64,000 nt of DNA from Oryzobacter faecalis (GCF_046764005.1 NZ_JBKOFW010000001.1:744001-808000), one strand, 5' to 3'. Positions 8,550 to 17,484 are shown, counted from the stretch's first letter. The notes: generated by a model from the letters alone, not told the origin. Translations and numbers: made by a program.

Positions 8550-9785
8550 TCAGGCGTCGGGGTGCTCGGCGAACGCGGCGAGGAGCATCGGGACGACGAC
8601 CTCGGCCTGCCAGGGGCGCACCCCGAGGTCGAGCAGCGCCCGGGTGAAGGCGGCCTCGTCGGGCTCGCTCGGCGGCTGCCAGACCACGCGCCGCAGCGGA
8701 TCGGGGGAGCAGACGTTCTCGACCGGGATGGCGTGCTCCTCGGCGAACGCGGTGAGCGCTGCACGGGTCGCGCCGAGCCGGTCGGCGGCGACGGGGTTCT
8801 TCTCCGCCCACACCCGCGGCGGCGGCGGGCCGTCGGACGGCAGCGTGCGCGGCGGGAGGTCCTCCTCGGGGATCGCCAGGGCGCGGGCGACGGCCTCGAC
8901 CCACTGGCGCCCGTACCGGGCGATGGCCCGGTGCCCCCGCGGGAGGTCGGCCACGGACGTCGGCGCGGCACGGGCGATGTCGATGAGCGCGGCATCGGGC
9001 AGGACGCGCCCCACCGAGGTGTCGCGGTCGCGGGCGATGTCGTCGCGGGCGTACCAGAGCTCGCGGACGATCCCGACGGCGCGGCGCGAGCGAAGGGTGT
9101 TGATGCCAGAGGTCCGTCGCCACGGGTCGACCCGCTCGGCCGGCGCCCAGGTGAGCAGGGCCGCGAACTCCTGCCGGGCCCACTCGTCCTTGCCCTGGCG
9201 CGCGAGGTCGACCCCCATGAGGTTGCGCAGCTCGCCGAGCACCTCGACGTCGAGGGCCGCGTAGCGCAGCCACGGTTCGGGCAGGGGCCGGGTCGACCAG
9301 TCGACGGCCGAGTGCTCCTTGGCCAGGCTCAGCCCGAGGTAGTGCTCGACGACGGCGGCCAGGCCGACCCGGGGGAGCCCGAGGATGCGCGCACCCAGCT
9401 CGGTGTCGAACAGCTGCCGCGGCCGCAACCCGACCTCGGCGAGGCAGGCGAGGTCCTGGGTCGCCGCGTGGAGCAGCCACTCGGCGGCGCCGATGGCGTC
9501 GTCGAGGGGGGACAGGTCGGGGCAGGCGATCGGGTCGATGAGCCAGGTGCCGGAGCCCTCGCGGCGGACCTGGACGAGGTAGGCGCGCTGGCCGTACCGG
9601 TACCCCGAGGCGCGCTCGGCGTCGATGGCGACGGGGCCCTCCCCGGCGGCGATCGCCGCGGCCGCGCGCGCGAGCTCACGCTCGTCCTCGACGACGTGGG
9701 GGACCCCGTCGGCGGGCTCCTCGAGGAGGACGGGGGCCGGTGCCGACGGCTCGTCGGCGTCGGGGGCAGTGGTGTCGGAGCTCAT
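8550..9785 (-). CDS. rnd: ribonuclease D
   Basis: 411 residues. The DEDD exonuclease motifs are visible: AIDAERASGYRYGQRAYLVQ (ExoI, D-x-E), LLHAATQDLACLAEVG (ExoII) and RYAALDVEVLGELRN (ExoIII, with the Tyr/Asp of DEDDy). An HRDC-like helical domain follows around residues 220-300 (DTSVGRVLPDAALIDIARA). Ribonuclease D trims 3' ends of tRNA and other stable RNA precursors. It begins with ATG directly before the DUF3000 stop codon, so the two are translationally linked. This DUF3000-rnd pair is a familiar actinobacterial arrangement. Confidence 0.92.
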   Translation of the reverse strand: MSSDTTAPDADEPSAPAPVLLEEPADGVPHVVEDERELARAAAAIAAGEGPVAIDAERASGYRYGQRAYLVQVRREGSGTWLIDPIACPDLSPLDDAIGAAEWLLHAATQDLACLAEVGLRPRQLFDTELGARILGLPRVGLAAVVEHYLGLSLAKEHSAVDWSTRPLPEPWLRYAALDVEVLGELRNLMGVDLARQGKDEWARQEFAALLTWAPAERVDPWRRTSGINTLRSRRAVGIVRELWYARDDIARDRDTSVGRVLPDAALIDIARAAPTSVADLPRGHRAIARYGRQWVEAVARALAIPEEDLPPRTLPSDGPPPPRVWAEKNPVAADRLGATRAALTAFAEEHAIPVENVCSPDPLRRVVWQPPSEPDEAAFTRALLDLGVRPWQAEVVVPMLLAAFAEHPDA

Positions 9786-10370
9786 TCAGCGGCGGGGTCC
9801 GGGCAGGGCGACGACGCCCTCGGGGAGCGGGGGGAGCCCGGCGATCGTGCAGAGCAGGTCCGACCACGCGAGCAGGTGCTCACCGGCCTCCGGGCCCAGC
9901 GGGGTCCAGGACGCGCGCACCTCCATCTCGACGCTGGCGGGCCGGTCGGCGAGGCCGGCGAAGCTCTGCGAGACGACCCGGGTGACCGTGCCGGCCTCGG
10001 CGACGTACGGCACGCCGCGCGACTCGAGGGCGTCGACGAGCCAGCTCCAGCCGACCTCGCCGAGGAGCGGGTCGGTGGCGAGCTCGGGCTCGAGCTCGGC
10101 GCGGGCGAAGGTGACGGCGCGCCACTGCCCGCCCCACGGCTCGGGACCGGAGGGGTCGTGGAGGAGGACGAAGCGGCCCGACGCGAGGTCGGTGTCGGTG
10201 TCCCGCGGGTCGACGACGTCGGCGGTCAGCGCGACGGCGTACGGCGCGATGCGTTGTGGTGCGGGCACCTCGGTGAGCCGGATCTCCGGGCGGAGCCGGA
10301 CACGGTGGAGCTCCTCGAGGGCGCGGGCGAACTCGGGTGACTCCCGGCCCGTCACGGTGCGGCTGGACAC
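9786..10370 (-). CDS. DUF3000 family protein
   Basis: 194 residues with no membrane segments. The segments RRPEIRLTEVPAPQRIAPYA-like at residues about 25-45, SGRFVLLHDPSGPEPWGGQWR, GEVGWSWLVDALE and SFAGLADRPASVEMEVRASW are ones I know from the actinobacterial DUF3000 family. Its biochemical role is not established. It sits immediately upstream of rnd with no spacer, which hints at a shared role in RNA handling but does not prove it. The start is a GTG at 10370. Confidence 0.85.
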   Translation of the reverse strand: MSSRTVTGRESPEFARALEELHRVRLRPEIRLTEVPAPQRIAPYAVALTADVVDPRDTDTDLASGRFVLLHDPSGPEPWGGQWRAVTFARAELEPELATDPLLGEVGWSWLVDALESRGVPYVAEAGTVTRVVSQSFAGLADRPASVEMEVRASWTPLGPEAGEHLLAWSDLLCTIAGLPPLPEGVVALPGPRR

Positions 10371-10470
10371 CCCAGCAATGTAAGCGGTCCGGGCCCCGGC
10401 GGCACGGTGCCGCGCCGGAGCGCCGGGTCCACGCGGCGGCTCCTCGCGGCCCGGGTGGTGGCGCCCTCGT

Positions 10471-10482
10471 TAGGCTGCGCCG
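10471..10482 (+). promoter_or_regulatory. leaderless-type promoter -10 (TAGGCT) for the DMT transporter
   Basis: TAGGCT is followed by exactly six bases and then the GTG at 10483. That places the predicted transcription start at or next to the start codon. Confidence 0.55.
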
Positions 10483-11307
10483 GTGGTCAGCCTCCTCGCG
10501 CTCGCGTCGTCGGTCGTGTGGGGCACCTCCGACTTCTTCGCCGGCCTCGCCTCGCGCCGCCACCCCGCGGTCGTCGTCGTCGGCTGGACGCAGGGGCTCG
10601 CCCTCGTCGTCGTCTCGACGATCGTCGCGGTCCGCTGGGAGCACCTCACCCTCGAGACCTGGCCGCTGTGGTCGGTCGCCGCCGGGCTCAGCGGCATGGT
10701 CGGCCTCATCGCGTTCTACTCCGCGCTGTCCCGCGGGACGATGGGCGTCGTGGCGCCCATCGCCGCACTCGGGGTCGTCGTCCCTGTCGTCCTGGGCGTC
10801 GCGACGGGCGAGGAGCCCTCACCGTGGGCCTGGGTGGGGATGGTCATCGCGATCGTCGGGGTGACCCTGGCCAGCGGACCGGAGCTGAGCGGCGAGGTGG
10901 GCGCGCGCCCCGTCGTGCTCGCCTCGGTGGCCGCCGTGGCGTTCGGGCTGGCCCTGTTCTGCCTGGACCGCGGGGCGCGCGAGTCGGCGCTCCTCACCCT
11001 GTGGGGCATGCGGATGACGTCCGTGACGATCCTCGTGACCGCCGCGATCGTCCTCCGGACGGTCGGCGAGGTCACCGCCCGCGAGGTCCCGGCGCTGCTC
11101 GCGATCGGCTGCGGCGACCTCGGTGCCAACTTCCTCTTCGGACTGGCCTCCTCGCAGGGCCAGGTGAGCGTCGCCTCGGTCCTCGGCTCGCTGTACCCGG
11201 TGATGACGGTCGTCCTCGCGCGGGTCGTCATCGGCGAACGGCTGCGGCCGGTCCAGCAGGCCGGGGTCCTCCTCGCCATCGGCGGGGCCTGCGTCATCGC
11301 GCTGTAG
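10483..11307 (+). CDS. EamA/DMT superfamily transporter
   Basis: 274 residues, almost entirely hydrophobic, with about ten predicted membrane segments arranged as two EamA repeats. The N-terminal repeat starts LLALASSVVWGTSDFFAGLASRR in pieces typical of the family, and the second repeat includes ARPVVLASVAAVAFGLALF. It ends LLAIGGACVIAL, a common DMT ending. Members export metabolites or drugs across the inner membrane, and the substrate cannot be read from the sequence. The GTG start is fixed by a TAGGCT box six bases upstream and there is no ribosome site, consistent with a leaderless mRNA. Confidence 0.85.
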   Translation: MVSLLALASSVVWGTSDFFAGLASRRHPAVVVVGWTQGLALVVVSTIVAVRWEHLTLETWPLWSVAAGLSGMVGLIAFYSALSRGTMGVVAPIAALGVVVPVVLGVATGEEPSPWAWVGMVIAIVGVTLASGPELSGEVGARPVVLASVAAVAFGLALFCLDRGARESALLTLWGMRMTSVTILVTAAIVLRTVGEVTAREVPALLAIGCGDLGANFLFGLASSQGQVSVASVLGSLYPVMTVVLARVVIGERLRPVQQAGVLLAIGGACVIAL

Positions 11308-11379
11308 CGCGTCGAGGGCTGTCGAGGGTCGTCCGGGGTCGTCACGGGTCTCCGGACGCGGATGGGAGGATGGGTCACC

Positions 11380-12447
11380 GTGACGACCCCCTCGACCGCC
11401 ACCCCCGTGACCAGCGCCTCGCCGGCCGACTCCCCGCTCGTGCGCGCCGCCCGCGGCCTCGACGTCCCGCACACGCCGGTGTGGTTCATGCGCCAGGCCG
11501 GGCGCTCGCTGCCGGAGTACCGGGCCGTCCGCGAGGGCGTCGCCATGCTCGAGTCGTGCCGCCGCCCCGACCTCGTCACCGAGATCACCCTGCAGCCGGT
11601 CCGCCGCCACGGCGTCGACGCGGCGATCTTCTTCTCCGACATCGTCGTGCCGCTCGCGGCGGTCGGCGTCGACCTCGACATCGTCCCGGGCGTGGGGCCG
11701 GTCGTCGCCGAGCCGGTCCGCACCCGCGCCGACCTCGAGCGGCTGCGCGAGCTCGTGCCGGAGGACGTCCCCGACATCGCCGAGTCGGTGCGCCTGCTCG
11801 TCGCCGAGCTCGGCACGACCCCGCTCATCGGGTTCGCCGGAGCGCCGTTCACGCTGGCCAGCTACCTCGTGGAGGGCGGCCCGTCGAGGAACCACGAGCA
11901 CACCAAGGCGCTCATGCACGGCGACCCCGACCTGTGGCACGACCTGTGCGCCCGCCTGGCCCGCATCTCCGGGGCGTTCCTGCGGGTCCAGGCCGAGAAC
12001 GGGGCCTCCGCGGTCCAGCTCTTCGACTCGTGGGCGGGCTTCCTCAGCCGCGCCGACTACACGCGCTTCGTCCAGCAGCACTCGGCGGCAGCCCTCGCCG
12101 CCGTGGCCGACCTCGACGTCCCGCGGATCCACTTCGGGGTCGGCACGGGCGAGCTGCTCACCGACATGGGCGAGGCCGGCGCCGACGTCGTCGGGGTCGA
12201 CTACCGCGTCTCGCTCACCGACGCGCTCGAACGCACGGGCGGCCGCTGGCCGCTCCAGGGCAACCTCGACCCGGCTCTCCTCTTCGCCCCGTGGCCGGCG
12301 CTGGAGCGACGGGTCCGCGAGATCGTCGAGGAGGGCCGCGCGGCCCCGGGGCACGTGTTCAACCTCGGCCACGGCGTGCTGCCGGACACCGACCCCGACG
12401 TCCTCACCCGGGTCGTCGAGCTCGTCCACGAGGTCTCGGCCCGCTGA
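11380..12447 (+). CDS. hemE: uroporphyrinogen decarboxylase
   Basis: 355 residues. The HemE signatures are clear: PVWFMRQAGRSLPEYR (substrate-binding Arg region), AAIFFSDIVVPLAAVG, LIGFAGAPFTLASYLVEGG, VQLFDSWAGFLS, VVGVDYRVSL, LQGNLDPALLFAP and HVFNLGHGVLPDTDPD. The enzyme removes four acetate carboxyls from uroporphyrinogen III to give coproporphyrinogen III. I prefer the GTG at 11380 over the ATG at 11362 because the extra residues (MGGWV) are not conserved-looking. The hemG and hemQ genes follow at 14.2-16.4 kb, so the haem pathway is clustered but interrupted by two other genes. Confidence 0.95.
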   Translation: MTTPSTATPVTSASPADSPLVRAARGLDVPHTPVWFMRQAGRSLPEYRAVREGVAMLESCRRPDLVTEITLQPVRRHGVDAAIFFSDIVVPLAAVGVDLDIVPGVGPVVAEPVRTRADLERLRELVPEDVPDIAESVRLLVAELGTTPLIGFAGAPFTLASYLVEGGPSRNHEHTKALMHGDPDLWHDLCARLARISGAFLRVQAENGASAVQLFDSWAGFLSRADYTRFVQQHSAAALAAVADLDVPRIHFGVGTGELLTDMGEAGADVVGVDYRVSLTDALERTGGRWPLQGNLDPALLFAPWPALERRVREIVEEGRAAPGHVFNLGHGVLPDTDPDVLTRVVELVHEVSAR

Positions 12448-12484
12448 CCCCCGGTTCCCCACCAACGTGTCCGGTCAGTACAGC

Positions 12485-12497
12485 TAGCGTTCCGGTC
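12485..12497 (+). promoter_or_regulatory. leaderless-type promoter -10 (TAGCGT) for the DinB gene
   Basis: TAGCGT at 12485-12490 is followed by seven bases and the ATG at 12498. No ribosome site is seen. Confidence 0.5.
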
Positions 12498-13016
12498 ATG
12501 AGCCACCGCACCCTCGACCCGGCCGTCCTCCGCGGGGAGGAGCGCGCCCTCCTCGAGGCGTTCCTCGAGGAACACCGCGAGGCGCTGCGGGCCGCCCTCG
12601 ACGGGCTCACCGAGGAGCAGTCCCGTCGTTCGCTCGTGCCGTCGCGGACGACGCTGCTCGGCCTCGTCAAGCACGCGACGTTCGTCGAGCGGGTCTGGTT
12701 CGACGAGGCGGTCACCGGGCGCTCCCGGGCGGAGATCGGCATCCCGGCGACGCCCGACGAGTCCTTCGTCCTCACCGAGGACGACGCGGTCGCGTCCGTG
12801 CTTGCCGACCACGAGGCGACGTGCGCGGCGTCCCGCGAGGTCGTCGCGGGCCTCGCCCTCGACGACCTCCTGCCGGGAAACCGTCGGGGTCCGCTGCCGC
12901 TGCGCTGGGTGCTCGTCCACGTCATCCGCGAGCTCGCCCAGCACTGCGGGCACGCCGACATCCTCCGCGAGCAGGTGCTCGCCGCGGACTCCCGTGAGGA
13001 CCCCGCGGCGGGCTGA
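12498..13016 (+). CDS. DinB / DUF664 family protein
   Basis: 172 residues. A four-helix DinB-type protein with LLGLVKHATFVERVWFDEAVTG (first metal-ligand helix), PLRWVLVHVIRELAQHCGHADILRE (His-rich last helix, HVIRE..QHCGHADI) and an acidic central loop. The spacing of the three histidines is that of DUF664 proteins, a mycothiol-linked transferase-like group in actinobacteria. Its substrate is unknown. The start at 12498 is supported by a TAGCGT box seven bases upstream. It ends two bases before the stop of the convergent DUF4349 gene. Confidence 0.85.
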   Translation: MSHRTLDPAVLRGEERALLEAFLEEHREALRAALDGLTEEQSRRSLVPSRTTLLGLVKHATFVERVWFDEAVTGRSRAEIGIPATPDESFVLTEDDAVASVLADHEATCAASREVVAGLALDDLLPGNRRGPLPLRWVLVHVIRELAQHCGHADILREQVLAADSREDPAAG

Positions 13017-13018
13017 CC

Positions 13019-14020
13019 TCAGACGGCCGGCGGCGCCGGGGCGACGGGCGGCGTCGCCACGGTCGACGGCCGCTGACCGCGGCGGCGCAGCCACAGGACG
13101 AGCGGGACGAGGACCACGGCGAACGCGACCGCGAACGGGAGCACGGCGCCGAGGACGGTGAGCAGCACGGTCACCGAGCCGGTGAAGGCGTCCCACCCGG
13201 CGGCGAGCCCGGCGAGGAAGCCGGTGTCGTCCTCGGCCTCCTCGAGGACCTTCTCGTCGGTGCTGAGCCGCACCTCGACCGGCGCCATGGCGACCTGGCC
13301 CTCGAGCGCGGCGAGCTGGCTCTGCACGGCCTCGAGGTCGGCCTGCCGGCGGGACAGCTCGGACTCGAGGCTGACGATGTCGGCGAGCCGCTCGGCCTTG
13401 CCCATGAGGGCGCGGACCCGCTCGACGCTGGCCTTCATCGTCTCCACGCGGGAGGCGGTGTCGACGTACTGGCTCGTGACGTCGTCGGTGGCGGTCGTGC
13501 GGGAGTGGACCTCGCCGATCCCGGCGAGCTGGTCGAGGACGGCGTCGAGGCGGGCCGTCGGCACCGAGATGGTCAGCGTGCTGAACCCGCCCGTCACGAC
13601 GTCGTCGGGTTCGCTCGCGATCGACTCGGAGAGGACGACGCCCTTCTCGGCGGCGGCGACCGAGCGGACCCGGGCCGCGGCGACGTCGACGTCCTCGACG
13701 GTCAGGGCGATGGAGCCGCGGCGGGCGAGCTTCTGGGTGGCTGCCGCGAGGTCGACGGTGACGGCGCCGACGGCGGGCTTCCCCTGGTCGGCCGCCCCCT
13801 CCGGGACCCCCGCCCGGCCGGGGTCGGACCCGGGCTGCGGGGCCGACCCCTCCACGGCGCCGTCACCCACCGCGGTCGAGCCGCCGCCCCCGGCGCCGGA
13901 GTCACCGGAGGAGCCGCCGCCACTGCAGGAGCCGAGCGCGAGGCCCGCGGCGAGGACGAGGGCGGCTGCGGCCGCGGCACGTCGGGGGGTGGGTCGGGTG
14001 TGACGGGCCGGCGTGCTCAT
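13019..14020 (-). CDS. DUF4349 domain lipoprotein
   Basis: 333 residues. An N-terminal Arg-rich segment and hydrophobic run end in LALGSC at about residue 32, a plausible lipobox. A Gly/Ser-rich linker follows. Then comes the DUF4349 domain with SIALTVEDVDVAAARV and a coiled-coil stretch (SQYVDTASRVETMKA through ELSRRQADLEAVQSQL). Near the C-terminus one strong membrane helix (VLLTVLGAVLPFAVAFAVVL) precedes a positive tail. The protein is thus likely tethered at both ends with the coiled coil outside. Function unknown. The ATG at 14020 has a good AGGAGT ribosome site. Confidence 0.85.
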   Translation of the reverse strand: MSTPARHTRPTPRRAAAAAALVLAAGLALGSCSGGGSSGDSGAGGGGSTAVGDGAVEGSAPQPGSDPGRAGVPEGAADQGKPAVGAVTVDLAAATQKLARRGSIALTVEDVDVAAARVRSVAAAEKGVVLSESIASEPDDVVTGGFSTLTISVPTARLDAVLDQLAGIGEVHSRTTATDDVTSQYVDTASRVETMKASVERVRALMGKAERLADIVSLESELSRRQADLEAVQSQLAALEGQVAMAPVEVRLSTDEKVLEEAEDDTGFLAGLAAGWDAFTGSVTVLLTVLGAVLPFAVAFAVVLVPLVLWLRRRGQRPSTVATPPVAPAPPAV

Positions 14021-14215
14021 GGTGACTCCTTCGTCGTCCGTGGCGGGTGCTGCGCGTCGGGCGCCCGGGGTCGCGGAATGGTTCCCGTGCGCCGGTCTCG
14101 ATGTGGTCACGACTGCGCGGCGGGTCGGTCTCCGGGTCACGTGCCGGTCTCGCGGCTCGAGGGCCCCACGCCCCGGCCACGCGGGGGTCGCGACGGGTGG
14201 GGCGGCACCCCCTGA

Positions 14216-14227
14216 GAGACTGGGCCC
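14216..14227 (+). promoter_or_regulatory. weak leaderless-type promoter -10 (GAGACT) for hemG
   Basis: GAGACT is followed by six bases and the ATG at 14228. The spacing matches the other leaderless candidates, but the first base is not T. Confidence 0.35.
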
Positions 14228-15670
14228 ATGCCGCACCCGGCCGTCACCACCGGCCCCCACGTCGCCGTCGTCGGGGGAGGCGTCGCCGGACTCACCGCCG
14301 CCCTCGACGTCCTCGACGCCCTGCCGTCGGCCACGGTCACGGTCCTCGAGGGGGCCGACCGGTTCGGGGGGAAGCTGCGCCGCGAGCCGGTGGCCGGTCA
14401 CCGTGTCGACGTCGGTGCCGAGTCCCTCCTCGCCGCACGACCCGAGGCCGTCACCCTCGTCGAGCGCGTGGGCGGGCGCGACCTGCTCACCGCGCCGGCC
14501 ACGACCTCCGCGTCCGTCTGGTCGCGCGGGTCGCTCCACCCGCTGCCGCGGGCCACGCTCATGGGCGTCCCCACCGACGCCGAGGGTGCGCGCGGCCTCC
14601 TCACGGACGACGAGGTCGAGCGCCTGCGCGACGAGCGGCCCTGGCCGACGGGCGGTCTCGTCGAGGACGTCGCGGTCGGTGAGTACGTCGGGGCACGGCT
14701 GGGCGGCGCGGTCGTCGACCGGCTCGTCGAGCCGCTGCTCGGCGGGGTCTACGCCGGGCACGCCTCCCGGCTGTCGCTGCGCGCGACGATGCCGCTCCTC
14801 TGGGAGCGCGCGACCCGTGGGGCCAGCCTCGTCGAACCGGTGACCGCAGCCGCCTCCGTCGCCGGGCGCCAGCGACCCCCCTTCGCCGGGATCGTCGGTG
14901 GCGTCGGCCTGCTGCCCGACCTCGTCGCCGAGTCCCTGCGCACCCGTGGGGCACGCCTGCGCCTCGGTGCCGTGGTCCGCGGGCTCGAACGGACGTCCTC
15001 CGGCTGGCGGGTCGTCATCGGGTCCGCCGCGTCGCCCGAGGCGCTGGAGGCCGACGCGGTCGTCCTCGCGCTCCCACCGGCACCGGCGTCCCGCCTCCTC
15101 GCCCCCCACGCCGCGGCGGCCGCCGCCCTCCTCGCCGACGTCGAGACCGCCTCGACCGCGGTCGTCACGCTCGCGGTGCCACGCGCGTCCGTGGCCGGGG
15201 TCGAGGGTTCCGGGTTCCTCGTCCCGCCCGTCGAGGGCCGCACCGTCAAGGCCGCGACCCTCAGCTTCCGCAAGTGGGCGTGGACCGGGTCGCTCGACGC
15301 GGACGTCGTCCACCTCCGCGCGTCGTTCGGGCGGGCCCGCGAGGAGGCCGTCCTCCAGCGCGACGACGCCGACCTCGTCGCCGTGGCGGTCGCCGAGCTC
15401 TCCCAGGCCTTCGGCATCGCCCCCCCACCCGTCGTCGACGCCCACGTCCAGCGCTGGGGCGGGGGCCTGCCGCAGTACGCCGTCGGCCACGTCGACACCG
15501 TCGCCGCCGTTCGGGCCGACGTCGCGCGCCTGCCCGGCCTGGAGGTCGCCGGCGCCACGTACGACGGCGTCGGCGTCCCGGCCGTCGTCGCCTCCGCCGC
15601 CCGCGCCGCCGCCGGCGTCACCACGCACCTCAGCACCCTCGCCCCACGTCCAGGAGAGCAGCCCGCATGA
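14228..15670 (+). CDS. hemG: protoporphyrinogen/coproporphyrinogen oxidase
   Basis: 480 residues of the FAD-dependent amine-oxidase fold. The dinucleotide-binding turn is HVAVVGGGVAGLTAALDVL, followed by ADRFGGKLRREPV. The FAD C-terminal motif is represented by the segment around GGGLPQYAVGHVDTV, GLEVAGATYDGVGVPAVV. In actinobacteria this enzyme (HemY/CgoX type) oxidises coproporphyrinogen III to coproporphyrin III ahead of ferrochelatase and HemQ. The direct ATGA overlap with hemQ supports the coproporphyrin-dependent route. Ferrochelatase is not in the window. Confidence 0.93.
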   Translation: MPHPAVTTGPHVAVVGGGVAGLTAALDVLDALPSATVTVLEGADRFGGKLRREPVAGHRVDVGAESLLAARPEAVTLVERVGGRDLLTAPATTSASVWSRGSLHPLPRATLMGVPTDAEGARGLLTDDEVERLRDERPWPTGGLVEDVAVGEYVGARLGGAVVDRLVEPLLGGVYAGHASRLSLRATMPLLWERATRGASLVEPVTAAASVAGRQRPPFAGIVGGVGLLPDLVAESLRTRGARLRLGAVVRGLERTSSGWRVVIGSAASPEALEADAVVLALPPAPASRLLAPHAAAAAALLADVETASTAVVTLAVPRASVAGVEGSGFLVPPVEGRTVKAATLSFRKWAWTGSLDADVVHLRASFGRAREEAVLQRDDADLVAVAVAELSQAFGIAPPPVVDAHVQRWGGGLPQYAVGHVDTVAAVRADVARLPGLEVAGATYDGVGVPAVVASAARAAAGVTTHLSTLAPRPGEQPA

Positions 15671-16392
15671 CCGAGCAGTCCCGCCCCACCCCCGCCAAGC
15701 CCGGCGCCGCCCGCATCCGTGAGATCAACGACACGATCCGCTACTGCATGTGGTCGGTCTTCGCCGTCGCCGAACCCCTCGCCGACGAGGACCGCGGCGC
15801 CCTGGCGACCGAGGTCGAGGAGCTCTTCACCGACCTCGTCGACCGGGACGTCGTCGTGCGCGGCACCTACGACGTCGCCGGCCTGCGCGCCGACGCCGAC
15901 GTCCTCGTGTGGTGGCACGCACCGACGATCGAGGCGCTCCAGGAGGCGTACCACGCGTTCCTGCGCACGGCCTACGGTGACCACCTCGACCCGGTGTGGT
16001 CCGTGGCGGCCATCCACCGCCCGGCGGAGTTCAACAAGAGCCACATCCCGGCGTTCATGGCCGACGAGGAGCCCCGCGACTACGTGTGCGTCTACCCGTT
16101 CGTGCGGTCCTACGGCTGGTACCTCCTCGACGACAAGGAGCGCCGCGACCTCCTCGTCGAGCACGGGCAGATGGCGCGCGAGTACCCCGACGTCCGGGCG
16201 AACACCATCGCCTCGTTCGCCCTGGGCGACTACGAGTGGATCCTCGCCTTCGAGGCCGACGAGCTGTACCGGATCGTCGACCTCATGCGTGAGCTGCGCG
16301 CCTCCGGTGCGCGACGCCACGTGCGCGAGGAGGTGCCGTTCTACACCGGCCCCCGCGTCCCCATCCGCACCCTCGTGGCGCGCCAGCGCTGA
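15667..16392 (+). CDS. hemQ: coproheme decarboxylase (HemQ, chlorite dismutase family)
   Basis: 241 residues. Family landmarks: INDTIRYCMWSVFAVAEPL, VRGTYDVAGLRADADVLVWWHAP, RPAEFNKSHIPAFM, YVCVYPFVRSYGWYLLDDKERR (the conserved Tyr and the SYGWYLL loop), LVEHGQMAREYPDVRANTIASF (proximal-His region) and FALGDYEWILAFEADEL. HemQ converts iron-coproporphyrin III to haem b using peroxide. The start ATG overlaps the hemG stop by four bases (ATGA), so translation is coupled. The alternative reading as a chlorite dismutase is unlikely given the haem neighbours. Confidence 0.95.
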   Translation: MTEQSRPTPAKPGAARIREINDTIRYCMWSVFAVAEPLADEDRGALATEVEELFTDLVDRDVVVRGTYDVAGLRADADVLVWWHAPTIEALQEAYHAFLRTAYGDHLDPVWSVAAIHRPAEFNKSHIPAFMADEEPRDYVCVYPFVRSYGWYLLDDKERRDLLVEHGQMAREYPDVRANTIASFALGDYEWILAFEADELYRIVDLMRELRASGARRHVREEVPFYTGPRVPIRTLVARQR

Positions 16393-16425
16393 CCCGGCGC
16401 CCGCCCCCACCCCGCCCGGGGTGGC

Positions 16426-16437
16426 TAGGTTGGCGGG
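16426..16437 (+). promoter_or_regulatory. leaderless-type promoter -10 (TAGGTT)
   Basis: TAGGTT at 16426-16431 is followed by six bases and the GTG at 16438 of the phosphotransferase gene. Confidence 0.55.
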
Positions 16438-17469
16438 GTGTTCACGCGGCCGCACGACCTCGCCGACGCCGAGGTCGCGGCCGCCCTCATCTGGGGCTGG
16501 GACCTCGACGTCGAGGACGTCGAGCACGCACCGCTCGGCTTCGGCAGCCACCACTGGTGGGTCCGCGATGCCGGCGGGACGACCTGGTTCGCCACCGCCG
16601 ACGACCTGAGGACGGAGCGCCGCCACGAGGACGAACCGCTCGCCGCACCCTTCGCGCGGCTGAGGGCGGCGCTCGCGACGGCGGCCGCGCTGTCGGAGGC
16701 GGGGCTGGGCTGGGTGGTCGCGCCGGTGCGGGCGCACGACGGCGAGGTCGTGCTCCGCGTCCACGAGTCCTACGCGCTGGCGCTCCACCCGCGGGTCGAG
16801 GGCGAGACGTTCCCGTGGGGACCGTTCGAGGACGACGCCCACCGGCGCGCCGTCGTCGACCGGCTCCTGGAGCTGCACGGTGTCGCCGGCTGCCGCGAGG
16901 AGGTCGGGTCCGACGACCTCCTCGTTCCGCTCGCGGACGAGCTGCGCGGCACCATCGACGACCCCGGCCGCCGCTGGGGCGCAGGCCCGTTCGCGTCCGA
17001 CGCCTGGGAGCTCGTCACGACGCACGCCGACCGCGTGCGGGCGCTCCTCGACCGCCACGACGCGTTGGTGGCCGGCGCCGACACCGCTCGCTTCGTCCTC
17101 ACGCACGGCGAGCCGCACCGGGCGAACACCGTCGTCACGCAGTCGGACGGGGTGGTCCTCGTCGACTGGGACACCGTCCTCCTCGGCCCGCCCGAGCGAG
17201 ACCTCTGGCGCCTCGTGGGGGAGGAGCCCGCGGTGCGCCGCACCTACGAGGAGCGCACCGGCACCGTCCTGGAGGACCGGCTGCTGAAGGCGTACGCCCT
17301 CGGGTGGGACCTCGCCGACATCGCGACGTTCGTCCGCGACCTGCGTCACCCGCACGACGACGACGAGGACGCCCGCACCGCCTGGCAGGGCCTCCACGCC
17401 GCCGTCATCAACCACGGGGTTGACAACAGCATCGGCGGCGACCTACCGTCTTCTCAACCACCCGGTTGA
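16438..17469 (+). CDS. aminoglycoside phosphotransferase-like (APH) family protein
   Basis: 343 residues with a protein-kinase-like fold. The catalytic loop is VLTHGEPHRANTVV (HGxxHxxN, Asp replaced by Glu) and the metal-binding loop is VVLVDWDTVLLGPPERDLW (DWD). The N-terminal lobe is seen around GFGSHHWWVRD. Such proteins phosphorylate small hydroxylated metabolites, and antibiotic resistance cannot be claimed. The last 50 bases of the reading frame overlap the -35/-10 and operator of the following ArsR operon, so the C-terminal residues are probably unconstrained. A leaderless-type promoter fixes the GTG start. Confidence 0.8.
   Translation: MFTRPHDLADAEVAAALIWGWDLDVEDVEHAPLGFGSHHWWVRDAGGTTWFATADDLRTERRHEDEPLAAPFARLRAALATAAALSEAGLGWVVAPVRAHDGEVVLRVHESYALALHPRVEGETFPWGPFEDDAHRRAVVDRLLELHGVAGCREEVGSDDLLVPLADELRGTIDDPGRRWGAGPFASDAWELVTTHADRVRALLDRHDALVAGADTARFVLTHGEPHRANTVVTQSDGVVLVDWDTVLLGPPERDLWRLVGEEPAVRRTYEERTGTVLEDRLLKAYALGWDLADIATFVRDLRHPHDDDEDARTAWQGLHAAVINHGVDNSIGGDLPSSQPPG
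17420..17449 (+). promoter_or_regulatory. sigma-A-type promoter (TTGACA-N18-TACCGT) for the ArsR operon
   Basis: A full-consensus -35 TTGACA at 17420-17425 is followed after 18 bases by TACCGT at 17444-17449. It lies inside the 3' end of the upstream phosphotransferase gene and points at the ArsR gene starting at 17485. Confidence 0.6.
17454..17469. promoter_or_regulatory. candidate ArsR operator (TCAACC-N4-GGTTGA)
   Basis: A perfect 6+6 inverted repeat with a four-base spacer lies between the -10 box and the ribosome site AGGAGG of the ArsR gene. A repressor here would block transcription initiation. Autoregulation by the ArsR protein encoded next is the likely use. Confidence 0.6.
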
Positions 17470-17484
17470 CATCAGGAGGCGGTC

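Noticed and set aside
14021..14227. A gene in the 207-base gap before hemG
   Set aside because: Only shadow frames with Arg/Pro bias are present. I see a possible weak promoter and nothing more.
16438..17469. Antibiotic resistance gene (aminoglycoside phosphotransferase)
   Set aside because: Only the general kinase motifs are visible, with Glu in place of Asp in the catalytic loop. Chromosomal APH-like proteins usually have other substrates.
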